Notes under the pieces: model-generated
Database searches by the model: none
The model's input: only the letters and a program-made list of their open reading frames with translations
What the model was told of the DNA's origin: nothing
Assembly (NCBI RefSeq): GCF_001025175.1
Contig: NZ_AP012324.1
Coordinates: 124,001-188,000, forward strand
DNA: 64,000 nucleotides
From: Bifidobacterium breve DSM 20213 = JCM 1192
GTDB taxonomy: Bacteria > Actinomycetota > Actinomycetes > Actinomycetales > Bifidobacteriaceae
Direction: 5' to 3'
Part shown: piece after piece, positions 54,824 through 63,978 of the stretch
How the letters are laid out: the number at the start of each line of letters is the position of its first letter
Position numbering within the stretch: position 1 is the first letter of the stretch
Program-made: the position numbers and the translations under genes

Positions 54824-56047
54824 TTATACGGATGGTGGCAACTCGCCTACTGGCTTCTTGACTGGCTCGGCAAGCACTCTCAACGTATCGTTGGCGCTTT
54901 CTCCGTCGCGGCGATGCCAGGGCCAGAAAGCGGTGTGATGCATGATGCGTGCGGGCTTGTGCCGCCGCAGTAGCCAGATGATGAACAGTCCAGCCAGCAG
55001 TATGCCGACACCGACCGCGATGCCAATGGTCCGCCCGTCGTGCACGTCGCGTGGTTCGGGGGCAGGCACAGGAATCGAGACACGGTGCCCGGAAATCAAC
55101 AGTCGGTGCGTGTTCACACCGTACGGCGTACAGGTCATCAGCGTGACGCGGTCCTCGCCCGGCGCGATGCGCAACTTTGAGGTGTCGTCCGGCAGAATCA
55201 CTGAGATGTTATCCACCTTGTATCCCAAGGTCTCGCCCATGACTTCGATATAGAAGAAGTCGCCCTTCTTCACCTCGTCCAGGCGGGTGAACATCATGGC
55301 CTCCACCAGACCGCGGTGTCCGGTGATTACCGAATGAGTGGACTTGCCGCCCACGGGAAGCGATGTGCCGTAGAGATGCCCGGCGCCAGAGGCAAGTGCC
55401 TCCTCGGAGGTGCCGTGGTAAATCGGCAGGTTGATGGATTGCTTGGGGACTTTGATGGTGCCCATCACGCCGTTGCCGGCATCCAGTAGCGATTGGTATT
55501 CCTTGTCTTTCTTGGAGGCTGAGTCCTCGCCGCTGGCGCGTGACCCACCCTGCGCGGCCGAGAACGGATCGACCGCCTCGCCCAGTACGGGCTGACCGGA
55601 ATCGGCAAGCTTCTTGTTGTAGGCGCGTGCGACTTTCAGCTTGTCCTCTGCCTGCGGGTAGGGCCATCCGGCCACTTGCTTGGCACTGGTAGCAGCAGTG
55701 GCGGCCAGCTCCTGGCTGGATTGGAATTGCAGAGCCAGCGGGAAACAGGCTGCGCCGATGGCGGCGATGAGCAGAAGGATGGTGATGATGCGCATCGCCA
55801 GCAGATTGCGCTGGAGGCGGCGGCGTTCGGCTGCCAGATCGGAGACGTCGACGACCTCGTTGAACGGATCTTGGGTGAAAGTGTTGCTGGCTGCTGCCGC
55901 ATCGGCTGCTGCTGAATTGTTTGTTGTTGTATCGACTGCTGCTGTATCGACTGATGCGTCGGCTATTGCTGCGGCGGATGCGTCGGCGGGTGCATTAGCG
56001 CGGGAACGGGCATGCTTGCTCTTCGGGCGTCTATGCAGAAAAGCCAT
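54824..56047 (-). CDS. Orphan class C sortase
   Basis: A 407-residue sortase. The N-terminal ~85 residues are cytoplasmic (basic, then Ala/Asp/Thr-rich), followed by a membrane segment (LLAMRIITILLLIAAIGAACFP). The catalytic domain has TGHRGLVEAMMF (His) and TLMTCTPYGVNTHRLLISGHRV (Cys and Arg), and a C-terminal membrane helix (TIGIAVGVGILLAGLFIIWLL). The catalytic core is very close to the pilus sortase at 18059-19018, including GWPYPQAE, INLPIYHGTSEEAL and GTSLPVGGKSTHSVI. No pilin or LPXTG gene is adjacent. It may serve pilins encoded elsewhere or be the remainder of a lost pilus locus. Confidence 0.92.
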   Translation of the reverse strand: MAFLHRRPKSKHARSRANAPADASAAAIADASVDTAAVDTTTNNSAAADAAAASNTFTQDPFNEVVDVSDLAAERRRLQRNLLAMRIITILLLIAAIGAACFPLALQFQSSQELAATAATSAKQVAGWPYPQAEDKLKVARAYNKKLADSGQPVLGEAVDPFSAAQGGSRASGEDSASKKDKEYQSLLDAGNGVMGTIKVPKQSINLPIYHGTSEEALASGAGHLYGTSLPVGGKSTHSVITGHRGLVEAMMFTRLDEVKKGDFFYIEVMGETLGYKVDNISVILPDDTSKLRIAPGEDRVTLMTCTPYGVNTHRLLISGHRVSIPVPAPEPRDVHDGRTIGIAVGVGILLAGLFIIWLLRRHKPARIMHHTAFWPWHRRDGESANDTLRVLAEPVKKPVGELPPSV

Positions 56048-56065
56048 TTTCTGTGTTCCCTCTCC

Positions 56066-56455
56066 CTATGCCTGCTGCCAGGGTGTGCGCATGCGTGTTT
56101 GCCTGTTGGCTGCCCCGAGTCTTGCTGTCACGTATGCCATCGAGTGTACGCCATCAATCACATAACAATTTTCGCGGTACAAGGTACTCCGGAGAACCTG
56201 ATTGCGCGACTCCCCGTCATGGGCCCCGCCGACCTTTTTGGGGAACAGCACGCGGTAGGCGGCGAGCTTGTAATAGTACGTGTTCGCGCGCAGGTACTCC
56301 AGTGCCTCCTGCTCGTCGCATAGTTCGAACGCGACGCCCCTGGCCTTGAGATGCGCTATCTGCCCCTCGGTTGACAGCATCGGCTTGGGCGAGGCGCCTG
56401 AGGTGTCGTCTTCTTGCGGTGGCCCTTCCGAGTGAATGGGATGTTGGTCAGGCAT
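56066..56455 (-). pseudogene. Truncated Abi_2-type (abortive infection-like) gene
   Basis: 129 codons from the ATG after AAAGGACATACC. The segment KPMLSTEGQIAHLKARGVAFELCDEQEALEYLRANTYYYKLAAYRVLF is the typical N-terminus of Abi_2/AbiD-F proteins. After KKVGG the family sequence is lost and the rest does not fit. Family proteins have about 300 residues. It lies in the debris zone between recR and lysC. Confidence 0.7.
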
Positions 56456-56626
56456 GGTATGTCCTTTCTCGCTGCGTCGCCCGGCCTCGGTGCCGGGCGA
56501 CGGCGTAGACGGGAGCATACCGGATTAAGTGCGTCCACCACCATGTTTTCGGACAATGTGGTTCCAGCTTCCCCGATCTTAGGGAGTTTCTCGCTGAGGA
56601 TTGGACGGCAACGGTGTTGAATGTAG

Positions 56627-56667
56627 TTTTTGTACATTCAATGCACTAATTTTTGTACATTCAATGC
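56627..56667. repeat. Short direct repeat near the Abi fragment
   Basis: TTTTTGTACATTCAATGC occurs at 56627-56644 and 56650-56667. Between the Abi and the ATP-binding fragments (56456-56747) I see no other gene. The pair may be a deletion scar or regulator site of the former gene. Confidence 0.6.
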
Positions 56668-56747
56668 GCAAAATTGATGGGTTCAGAATCGGAATCAAAA
56701 ATGGGCGCAATCACTTTCGTGACTTCGCCCTACAAAAAAATGGAATT

Positions 56748-57740
56748 CTATGCAGCATTGGTCAGACGATACCGCTGGTACTTGCTCTTGGGCTTGTCCG
56801 GGAGCGTCAATGACAGTTTCCCGGCCTCGACCATCGGCCGAATGTACTCTCGTCGCGTATATTGCAGGCTTCGGCCTACATGATTTGCGATTTCCTGCGC
56901 CAATCGCGGTTTGGCGCAATACGCAAGAATAGTATTTTCGACGTCGGCCGGGCGCGGGCTGTTCTTGTCTTGGCCGGGCGTGGCGTCATGGTCGCTAGCA
57001 TTCGTTTCCGCGCTGCTGTTGAAGAACCGTACGAGGAATGAACCTCTCTGGTCGATAAATTCCGGCTGCCGGACTCCGTGTGTCCTAGCCTCATCCCGAA
57101 TAACGGGGATCCCCGAGTGGCGATTTTCCGCGATTTTCTCAATTTCCAAAATTGAAACTAACGTGGGATTTCGCGTCGGCATGTTGGCATAGCCCAAATC
57201 GTTGATGCTTTGGCCGCCGTATACGCCGCCCGGATTCCAACATTCCAGCCGATCCGAAAACATAACAAGTCGGATGGGCGTGCCGTTGCAGTATGGGCCA
57301 TAATCGCGGTGCATGAGAGCATTAGTGATTATTTCTCGTACCGCGGTTTCCGGATATTCGGGGATGTCGGTGCGTTTTCCGTCGCGAATCACGACTCTCG
57401 TTTTCCCGTTGCGGGCAACGAACCCCAGTGCGCCTTCGAGCATCTCTGCGATAGTGCCCTCGTACCGCTTGTTGTCGATGAAGCGTTCTCCACCGTCATC
57501 GGGCTGCAAAACAGTGCCATTGACTGCAATAGCGGTAATGCAAAGGTTGGGGTAGATGCGTTGCGGGTAATCGCCGAGCGTCATCATTCCGGCAAGCGTC
57601 GGCTTATTGTTTTGCATGGCCCCGGTCAAAGACAGAATCTCATCGTCCGAGCGGCGGGGGAGTAGCCTCAAAGAACACCCGGCGGAATCCTGAATGTTTG
57701 CTGGTTGCGGGTTCACCGTCGTGGTGCGACAGGGCGGCAT
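56748..57740 (-). pseudogene. N-terminally truncated AlbA_2/HATPase_c_4 regulator-like protein
   Basis: 330 codons. The conserved C-terminal half of the ATP-binding (HATPase_c_4, PF13749) family is visible: EYPETAVREIITNALMHRDYGPYCNGTPIRLVMFSDRLECWNPGGVYGG and NPTLVSILEIEKIAENRHSGIPVI, then a winged-helix-like end (ENTILAYCAKPRLAQEIANHVGRSLQYTRREYIRPMVEAGKL). The N-terminal AlbA_2 domain is missing apart from its last part (LSLTGAMQNNKPTLAGMMTLGDYPQ). The annotated start lies in unrelated sequence. It may still be translated, but the protein is incomplete compared with relatives of about 480-550 residues. Confidence 0.65.
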
Positions 57741-57963
57741 ATCGGTTCAGCGGCACAGCGATTTAGCGGTGGCTATGCGGTGCCACCGAACATCGGGTGT
57801 GCGGGCGGTGTACGGCGGAAGCGCGCGGGAGCATAATCGCCAAGGCTATTACGGTGTCCATATGCCGGCGATGGTTCGCTTCGCGAACGCGGCAACTTTT
57901 ATAATCGTTGCGTTTGCGTAGAATAATCGGCAAATACTCCCAAGAGAAGAACAAAGGACAGCA

Positions 57964-58728
57964 GTGGCTCTCATCGTGCAGAAGTACGGCGGCTCGTCGG
58001 TCGCCGATACCGAATCGATTAAACGTGTGGCCAAGCGCGTTGTCGAGACGGAGAAGAAGGGCAACAAAGTGGCCGTGGTGGTCTCCGCCATGGGCGACAC
58101 CACCGACGACCTCATCGATCAGGCCCTCAGCATCGACTCCAACCCGCCCGAGCGCGAGATGGACATGCTTATGACCGCTGGCGAGCGAATTTCCATGAGC
58201 CTGCTCGCCATGGCCATTCACGCCGAAGGCAGCCGTGCGCACTCCTTCACCGGTCAGCAGGCCGGCTTCCTCACCGACGCCCGTTACGGCGCGGCCCATA
58301 TCAAGGCCGTCAAGCCGGATCGTGTGAAGAACGCGCTATCGCTGGGAGACATTGCCATCGTCGCCGGCTTCCAGGGCATCAACGCCAAGGGCGATGCCAC
58401 CACGCTCGGCCGTGGCGGTTCCGACACCTCCGCCGTGGCGCTCGCCGTGGCCCTTGGTGCCGACGTTTGCGAGATTTACACCGACGTGGACGGCATCTTC
58501 ACCGCCGACCCGCGCATCGTGACCTCCGCTCGTCGCATTCCTTCCATCGGCTACGAAGCCATTCTGGAAATGGCCTCCTGCGGTTCCAAGGTGCTGGCGC
58601 TGCGCTGCGTGGAATACGCTCAGCGCTTCAACATGCCGCTGCACGTGCGCTCCTCGTTCTCCCGCCGCCCCGGCACGTTGGTGGTGCCTGACGGTGTGGA
58701 TCCGCGCACGCTGCCGAACATCGACTGA
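57964..58728 (+). CDS. lysC: Aspartate kinase, catalytic subunit
   Basis: A 254-residue amino-acid-kinase domain that phosphorylates aspartate, the first step to lysine, threonine, methionine and diaminopimelate. It has [20 protein letters not shown] at the start, then [42 protein letters not shown] and [17 protein letters not shown]. The usual ACT regulatory domains are not fused; they are encoded by the next ORF, 67 bases on. The start codon is GTG after AAAGGACAGCA. In most actinobacteria one gene of ~420 codons encodes both parts. The frame is clean, so this looks like a gene split and not a broken gene. Confidence 0.94.
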   Translation: MALIVQKYGGSSVADTESIKRVAKRVVETEKKGNKVAVVVSAMGDTTDDLIDQALSIDSNPPEREMDMLMTAGERISMSLLAMAIHAEGSRAHSFTGQQAGFLTDARYGAAHIKAVKPDRVKNALSLGDIAIVAGFQGINAKGDATTLGRGGSDTSAVALAVALGADVCEIYTDVDGIFTADPRIVTSARRIPSIGYEAILEMASCGSKVLALRCVEYAQRFNMPLHVRSSFSRRPGTLVVPDGVDPRTLPNID

Positions 58729-58795
58729 GCGAGACCGAACCGAACCCGAATAACCGACAAAATCGTTAGCAATATCAAGCAAGACAAGGCAAGAC

Positions 58796-59362
58796 ATGAC
58801 TGAAGAAGAAGCGAAATCCATGGGCGACCTGTTCCCCGACCTGGGTCCTGAAGCTCCGGTGATTTCCGGCATCGCCCACGACCGTTCTGAGGCGCTGGCC
58901 ACCGTGCGCGGCGTGCCGAACGAGCCGGGCATGGCCGCCAAGGTGTTTACCGAGCTGGCCACCGCCGGCGTGAATGTGGACATGATTGTGCAGGCCGGTG
59001 CGTCCGTGGGTACTGCGGACATCTCCTTCACTGTGCCGGAGGCCGCCGTCAAGCAGGTGCAGAACACGCTGCTCGACAAGCAGGACGTGCTGGGCTACCA
59101 CTCCTTCGATGTGAATACCAACGTTGGCAAGGTGGCCGTGGTGGGCGTCGGCATGAAGACTCACTCCGGTCTGGCCGCCAAGTTCTTCCAGGCCCTGAGC
59201 GATGAGGACATTAACGTGCTGATGATTTCCACTTCCGAGATTCGTATCGCCGCGCTTGTGCCGCTCGACCAGCTGAACGACGCCGTCAAGGCTCTGCACA
59301 CTGCCTACGGTCTCGATGCCGACCAGATTGAAGCCGTGGTGTACGGCGGAACCGGTCGCTGA
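58796..59362 (+). CDS. Aspartate kinase regulatory subunit (tandem ACT domains)
   Basis: A 188-residue protein made of two ACT domains: ALATVRGVPNEPGMAAKVFTELATAGVNVDMIVQ (about 39-72) and VAVVGVGMKTHSGLAAKFFQALSDEDINVLMISTSEIRIAALV (about 121-165). These correspond to the C-terminal half of aspartokinase and bind lysine/threonine for feedback control. It should associate with the catalytic subunit encoded just upstream. A 38-residue N-terminal tail precedes the first ACT domain. The operon ends at a terminator. Confidence 0.92.
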   Translation: MTEEEAKSMGDLFPDLGPEAPVISGIAHDRSEALATVRGVPNEPGMAAKVFTELATAGVNVDMIVQAGASVGTADISFTVPEAAVKQVQNTLLDKQDVLGYHSFDVNTNVGKVAVVGVGMKTHSGLAAKFFQALSDEDINVLMISTSEIRIAALVPLDQLNDAVKALHTAYGLDADQIEAVVYGGTGR

Positions 59363-59389
59363 GCCGCGATACGTGCATTAAATCCGATG

Positions 59390-59413
59390 AAAGCCCTCCT
59401 TGTGGAGGGCTTT
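59390..59413 (+). terminator. Terminator after the aspartokinase operon
   Basis: AAAGCCCTCC (59390) and GGAGGGCTTT form a perfect stem with a four-base loop. It is followed by the palindromic element at 59419. Confidence 0.8.
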
Positions 59414-59418
59414 CTCGG

Positions 59419-59608
59419 TTTCGAGGGGCGGATTTGGCCTCTTCCGGACGTCTACTTCCATTTCGAGGGGCTCCTCGAATGCGAAACTCCAAGTATAAAC
59501 GGCATTGCAGCAACATCATTTCGCCATTATTGAGCCACGGCTACTTGCCCATCAGCCCCTTGAAGCGGTAGTAGACGTCCGGAGAAAGCTAAATCAGCCC
59601 CTCGAAAC
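59419..59608. repeat. 190-bp palindromic intergenic element, copy 2
   Basis: It starts TTTCGAGGGGCGGATTTGG and ends AAATCAGCCCCTCGAAAC. In between are GACGTCTACTTCC with TTTCGAGGGGCT, and the mirrored AGCCCCTTGAAG with GTAGTAGACGTC. Length and box order match the copy at 19109-19298, while the central loop differs. It is the main content of the gap between the aspartokinase operon and the asd terminator. Confidence 0.8.
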
Positions 59609-59694
59609 GCGATTTGGTGCTGAAACACGATGCGAGAGACTTTTTTGGGTGGGGAAAAGTCAGGAAAGGCATATGCGATAGTTGGCTTCAACGC

Positions 59695-59740
59695 AAGAGC
59701 CCGTTATTTCGTCGCGCGAGCGACGAAATAACGGGCTCTT
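59695..59740. terminator. Perfect 21-bp stem terminator of asd
   Basis: The arms 59695-59715 and 59720-59740 are perfect reverse complements with a GCGA loop. The stem starts AAGAGCCCG and its mirror ends CGGGCTCTT, so it works on the minus strand (asd) and possibly on the plus strand. Confidence 0.85.
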
Positions 59741-59759
59741 CTGCAAAGCAGTATGGCAG

Positions 59760-60854
59760 CTACTTCTTGGTGATGTAGCCGAGGGCCTTGAGCATTTCGG
59801 CGCACTCGAGGGCGCCGCCGGCGGCACCGCGCAGGGTGTTGTGGGCCAGACCTACGAACTTCCAATCGAAGATGGAGTCCTCGCGCAGACGGCCGATGGA
59901 AACGCCCATGCCGCCCTCGTAATCCACGTCAAGCTTGACCTGCGGGCGGTCCTCCTCAGTGAGGTACTGGATGAAGTGCTTCGGCGCGTGCGGCAGGCCG
60001 AGCTCGGACGCCTTGGAGGTGTAGTTCACCAGACGATCAATGAGCTCTTCCTTGGTGGCCTTCTTGCCGAAGTTCAGGAACACGGTGGCGGTGTGGCCGT
60101 TGAGCACGGGCACGCGGATACACTGGGACGTGATCTTGAGGTCGCCGTCGAACGGCACAATCTTGCCCTTGTCGGCGTCCACATGGCCGAACACCTTGAG
60201 CGGTTCCTTCTCGCTCTTTGCTTCCTCGCCGGAAATGAACGGGATGATGTTGCCCACCATCTCAGGCCAATCCTGGAAGGTCTTGCCCGCGCCGGAAATC
60301 GCCTGATAGGTGCTGACGACCACCTCGCGTGGCTCGAATTCCTTCCACGCGGCCAGCGCCGGAGTGTAGGCCTGAATCGAGCAGTTCGGCTTGACGGCGA
60401 TGAAACCGCGTGTGGTGCCAAGGCGCTTGCGCTGGTGCTCGATCACCGCGAAGTGTTCGGGGTTGATCTCCGGCACCACCATCGGCACGTCCGGGGTCCA
60501 GCGGTGGGCGCTGTTGTTGGATACCACCGGGGTCTCGGTCTTGGCATAACGCTCTTCGATGGCGCGAATCTCGTCCTTAGGCATGTTCACCGCGGAGAAC
60601 ATGAAGTCCACGTTCGCGGCCACGGACTCGGCGTCGTCGCCGTCCGCAACCACCATGTGCTTGGCGTATTCGGGCATCGGCGTTTCCATCTTCCAACGGC
60701 TGCCGACGGCCTCCTCATACGTCTTGCCGGCGCTGTGTGCGGAAGCGGCAAGCGTGACCACTTCGAACCACGGGTGGTTTTCCAGCAGCGTGATGAAACG
60801 CTGGCCGACCATACCGGTGGCGCCGAGAATGCCGACCTTTATCTTTTCGGGCAT
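59760..60854 (-). CDS. asd: Aspartate-semialdehyde dehydrogenase
   Basis: A 364-residue NADPH-dependent enzyme converting aspartyl phosphate to aspartate semialdehyde, the step after aspartokinase. The Rossmann motif GILGATGMVGQRF starts at residue 8, the catalytic Cys is in VKPNCSIQ, and RVPVLNGHTATVF and the VKLDVDYEGGMGVSIGR segments are in the C-terminal domain. The length and the NSAHRW/PEINPEHF segments resemble the archaeal/fungal-like branch rather than the E. coli branch. The ATG follows AGAGGTCATC; the frame goes 64 codons further upstream without a ribosome-binding site. It is convergent with the aspartokinase genes. Confidence 0.95.
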   Translation of the reverse strand: MPEKIKVGILGATGMVGQRFITLLENHPWFEVVTLAASAHSAGKTYEEAVGSRWKMETPMPEYAKHMVVADGDDAESVAANVDFMFSAVNMPKDEIRAIEERYAKTETPVVSNNSAHRWTPDVPMVVPEINPEHFAVIEHQRKRLGTTRGFIAVKPNCSIQAYTPALAAWKEFEPREVVVSTYQAISGAGKTFQDWPEMVGNIIPFISGEEAKSEKEPLKVFGHVDADKGKIVPFDGDLKITSQCIRVPVLNGHTATVFLNFGKKATKEELIDRLVNYTSKASELGLPHAPKHFIQYLTEEDRPQVKLDVDYEGGMGVSIGRLREDSIFDWKFVGLAHNTLRGAAGGALECAEMLKALGYITKK

Positions 60855-61087
60855 GATGACCTCTATGACCTTCGGGTTTCGATGGGCTGATACGTTCAAG
60901 CGACCGTCTTGCAATGGCCGCAAACACACGGTAATTGTACGAAACATGCAGAACAACAGTGGCCGTCTTCCCATATGGTGGCTCGGCGGCGCACCCCATG
61001 GCGTACCCCGCGCCGCGCAGCTCGATATCCTCTCCATAACTGGCAAAGTGACTAGCGAAGAGACGGCAGTGTTCTACACTGGTAGCC

Positions 61088-61708
61088 ATGTCTATCGCAT
61101 CAGTAGAGGCGCAAAAGCAACTCGACCGTATCGTGGCCCTCGGCTACCCGGACGTGGCGGATATGAGTGCCGCCGCATTCCGCGCGCTTGCCGAGCCGCT
61201 CATCGGCGCGCTCGAGCATTCCGATCTCGGCTCGAACATCCTACTGGTGCCTACGCGCGAGCTAGTCTCGCCCGAATCGCTGATTGCGCGAACCTCCATC
61301 AACCGCATGGCCGGCTTTACCACCATGCCTCCGCGAGACATCGCCAGCTTCCTGCCGCAAGACGGATTCATGCCGCCCGAAGGCCCGTTCTATCTGGTGG
61401 TCGATCCGCATACCGGCACCTGCTACATCAACCGCGAGCCCGACGTGGCCCGCAAGCTGATTGATTCCGACGAGCGTCTGCCGCTCACCCTCGAAGAAGG
61501 CTTGGCCATCGCCACCCAGCACCCTGAATGGCTGTTGGAAAAGAACGGTTTCAACCTGCTCGGCTCGCGCAGCGCGGACGGGCGCGTGCCGAGCATCTGG
61601 ATGAGTCAGAACGCGCCGAGGCTCGGCGCCGTGTGGCCGAATTCCAAGCACACGTGGCTCGGCAACGCGTTCTGCATGGCCCGCCGCGGGGTGTCGCTGT
61701 TCCGATAG
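61088..61708 (+). CDS. DUF5701-family protein
   Basis: A 206-residue protein of a family common in actinobacteria without known function. Characteristic stretches are NILLVPTRELVSPESL, FLPQDGFMPPEGPFYLVVDPHTG and GRVPSIWMSQNAPRLGAVWPNSKHTWLG. It has no signal peptide, membrane segment or catalytic motif I can name. It is alone on its strand, divergent from asd, and followed by the third copy of the large hairpin element. Confidence 0.8.
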   Translation: MSIASVEAQKQLDRIVALGYPDVADMSAAAFRALAEPLIGALEHSDLGSNILLVPTRELVSPESLIARTSINRMAGFTTMPPRDIASFLPQDGFMPPEGPFYLVVDPHTGTCYINREPDVARKLIDSDERLPLTLEEGLAIATQHPEWLLEKNGFNLLGSRSADGRVPSIWMSQNAPRLGAVWPNSKHTWLGNAFCMARRGVSLFR

Positions 61709-61727
61709 GGCCGGTGGGGCGTTTTGC

Positions 61728-61873
61728 GGACATCTACTCGCCTTTCCGAGGGCAGTCGCATCGGCGCGTGGGGGCGTGCGGGGGCGCCCCGCCGTTGGAA
61801 TATGGCGCAATATGAGGGGCCGATGCCCGTGGCGCGCCCGTTGAGGTGCCCTCGGAAGGCGGAGTAGATGTCC
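61728..61873. repeat. Palindromic intergenic element, diverged copy 3
   Basis: GGACATCTACTCGCCTTTCC and GAGGGCA (61728-61754) pair with the mirrored segment at 61847-61873 with about two mismatches over 27 bases. The TCTACT and CGAGGG boxes match those in copies 1 and 2, and a further CGCCCTCGGAAAG box follows to 61901. Nothing else is seen in the 322-base gap apart from the promoter below. Confidence 0.6.
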
Positions 61874-61964
61874 ACAGCGGCGGAGATCCGCCCTCGGAAA
61901 GTCAAGTGGCGGTCGAAGCGCGGGCCGACGGAACACGCTCGTTGAGCGGCGTTAACAGATTGGA

Positions 61965-61980
61965 CATCAGACGTCTGATG
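61965..61980. promoter_or_regulatory. Perfect 16-bp palindromic operator (GntR-like)
   Basis: CATCAGACGTCTGATG is a perfect palindrome. It lies between a possible -35 (TTGGAC, 61960) and -10 (TAGAAT, 61985-61990), 50 bases upstream of the DUF4862 gene. The form resembles operators of GntR-family regulators; the regulator gene is not in the window. Confidence 0.7.
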
Positions 61981-62030
61981 ATAGTAGAATAGAAATGCTC
62001 AGGCACCGGCATTTCAAGGAGGAAACCAGC

Positions 62031-62939
62031 ATGCCATCATTCGTCGTCGGCGCATACGCGTCATTGCCCCAGGGGCGTGAAGCCCAGGAAACCTACTACG
62101 ACCTGCTCGGCGAGCAGCCGTGGATCGAGGGCACCGAGCTGCCCTTCCCCGGCGACCTCGCGGACACCACCGACCGCATCTGGCTGGCCGGCCACCTGCC
62201 CAAGCGCTGGCGCGGCAACACCGTCACCGTCATCCCCGGCACCATGCAGCACGTGTGGAAGGACCCGAACTTCGGCCTCGCCAGCCCGGACGAGGACGGG
62301 CGCAAGGCCGCGCTCGCGTTCATGAAGCAGCTGCGCGAGGCGCTCGCCGACCTCGCCCAGTGGAGGGCCAGCCAGGACGTCAAGTTCATCGAAATCCACT
62401 CCGCACCCACGAGGATCGCCAGCCGCGACGCCATGGCCGCCTCGCTCGAGGCCCTCGCGCAGCTGGATTGGTCCGGTGCCAAGCTGGTGATCGAGCACTG
62501 CGACAAGTACGTCGAGGGGCAGAAGCCGGAAAAGGGCTTCCTGTCGATTGAGGACGAGATCGCGCTGTGCGGGTCGGCCGGCATTGGGCTCACCGTCAAC
62601 TGGGGACGCTCGGTGGTGGAGGGGCGCACGCCCGAAACCGCCGTGGCGCACGTGGAGGCCGCCGCGAAGGCCGGCGTGCTGAGCGGCCTCATGTTCTCCG
62701 GCGCCGGCCCGGAGGAGACCCAGTACGGCTACGGCTGGATCGACGGCCACCTGCCCATGAACCCGGACGAGCCGACCTCGCTCATGGACGCCGCCGCCAT
62801 CAAGGCCGCCGTGCACGCCGCCGGGACGCAGGAGCGCCCGCTCGACTATCTGGGTGCCAAGGTGTGCGTGCCCAAGGACGCGACGGTCGAGGAGCGCCTC
62901 GACTATCTCGCGCGCATCCACGAGGCGGTCGTCGCATGA
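62031..62939 (+). CDS. DUF4862-family protein
   Basis: A 302-residue cytoplasmic protein resembling the DUF4862 family, probably a TIM-barrel of the xylose-isomerase-like type: EIHSAPTR, LVIEHCDKYVEG and GLTVNWGRS could be strand ends with metal or sugar ligands. It overlaps the ROK kinase gene by four bases (ATGA), so the two are co-translated. The context suggests a role in amino-sugar or sialic-acid use; this is inference. The ATG follows CAAGGAGGAAACCAGC. GC content is visibly higher than in the rest of the window. Confidence 0.75.
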   Translation: MPSFVVGAYASLPQGREAQETYYDLLGEQPWIEGTELPFPGDLADTTDRIWLAGHLPKRWRGNTVTVIPGTMQHVWKDPNFGLASPDEDGRKAALAFMKQLREALADLAQWRASQDVKFIEIHSAPTRIASRDAMAASLEALAQLDWSGAKLVIEHCDKYVEGQKPEKGFLSIEDEIALCGSAGIGLTVNWGRSVVEGRTPETAVAHVEAAAKAGVLSGLMFSGAGPEETQYGYGWIDGHLPMNPDEPTSLMDAAAIKAAVHAAGTQERPLDYLGAKVCVPKDATVEERLDYLARIHEAVVA

Positions 62940-63949
62940 GCGCGGGGGCGGCGCCCACCTACCTCGCCTTCGACATCGGCGGCACCAAGGTCGCCTCGGG
63001 ATTCGTGACGTTGCCCGCAAGCGCAAACGCAAACGCGGGCGCGAACGGCAGGCCTGAGGTGACGGCCCGCTGCGAAATCCCGACCGAGGCCGCGCGCGGC
63101 GGCGAGGACCTGAAGAACCGCATCGTCGCCTTCGCCGTCCGCCAGCTTGAGCGCGCCGAGGCCGAGGGCGTGGCGATCGCCGGCGTCGGCATCGCGGCGG
63201 CGGGCGTGCCGGACAGCGAAACCGGCGAGATCGTCTCCGCCACGGACATCCTGCCCGGCTGGCGCGGCCAGCGCATCTACGACGCGTTCGCGGCCGTGAC
63301 CGACCTGCCGGTGCACATGATCGGCGACGTGGGCGCGCACGGTCTGGGCGAGGCGACGTACGGCGCCGGACGCGGCAGGGGCGTGGTGCTCTCGATCGGC
63401 GTGGGCACCGGCATCGGCGGCGCGATCGTGGTGGATGGCGCCCTGTTCACCGGCGCGCACGGCGTGGCCGGCCACGCGGGGCACGTGCCGAGCGCGCTGG
63501 GCCGCGGATTCCTATGCTCGTGCGGCACCCTCGAGGGGCACATCGAGCCGGTCGCGTCCGGCACGGGGCTGAAGGACCTCTACAATCGGCGCTGCGAGGA
63601 GGCCGGCGACGAGAACCTCCCGGCTGCGGACGGCGCCGAGGTGGCCGCCCGCGCGGCCGCGGGGGAGGAGCTAGCCCGCCGCACGCTCACCGACAGCGCC
63701 CGTGCGCTCGGCGAATGCGTCGGCGGCATGGGCAACCTCATCGACCCGGACGTGATCGTGGTCTCCGGCTCGGTCGTCAAGGCCGGTCCGATCTGGTGGG
63801 ACGCCCTGCGCGCCGGGTTCGCCGATTCGGCGCTCGCGCTCGTCAAGCCGACGCCGCTCGTCGAGGGCGAGCTCGGAGGGGCGGCGCCGCTGATCGGCGC
63901 GGCGGCGGCTGTCCACCGGCGCATCGGCGCGCCGGACGACGCGCGATAG
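62936..63949 (+). CDS. ROK-family sugar kinase (ManNAc/GlcNAc/glucose kinase-like)
   Basis: A 337-residue ROK kinase. The N-terminal ATP motif AFDIGGTKVASG is at residues 10-21, the active-site region is GDVGAHGLGEATYGAGRGRGVVLSIGVGTGIGGAIV, and the ROK zinc region is GHAGHVPSALGRGFLCSCGTLEGHIEP. In that last motif the usual third Cys is replaced and His/Glu follow, a form seen in some actinobacterial members. It probably phosphorylates an N-acetylated hexosamine or hexose as part of the operon starting at 62031. The sugar cannot be assigned from sequence alone. Confidence 0.87.
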   Translation: MSAGAAPTYLAFDIGGTKVASGFVTLPASANANAGANGRPEVTARCEIPTEAARGGEDLKNRIVAFAVRQLERAEAEGVAIAGVGIAAAGVPDSETGEIVSATDILPGWRGQRIYDAFAAVTDLPVHMIGDVGAHGLGEATYGAGRGRGVVLSIGVGTGIGGAIVVDGALFTGAHGVAGHAGHVPSALGRGFLCSCGTLEGHIEPVASGTGLKDLYNRRCEEAGDENLPAADGAEVAARAAAGEELARRTLTDSARALGECVGGMGNLIDPDVIVVSGSVVKAGPIWWDALRAGFADSALALVKPTPLVEGELGGAAPLIGAAAAVHRRIGAPDDAR

Positions 63950-63978
63950 ACAAGATACGACAACAGGAAGGAACCAGC

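Noticed and set aside
56627-56667. Prophage or integrative element attachment site
   Set aside because: There is no integrase or tRNA next to it; two adjacent 18-bp copies are not enough evidence.
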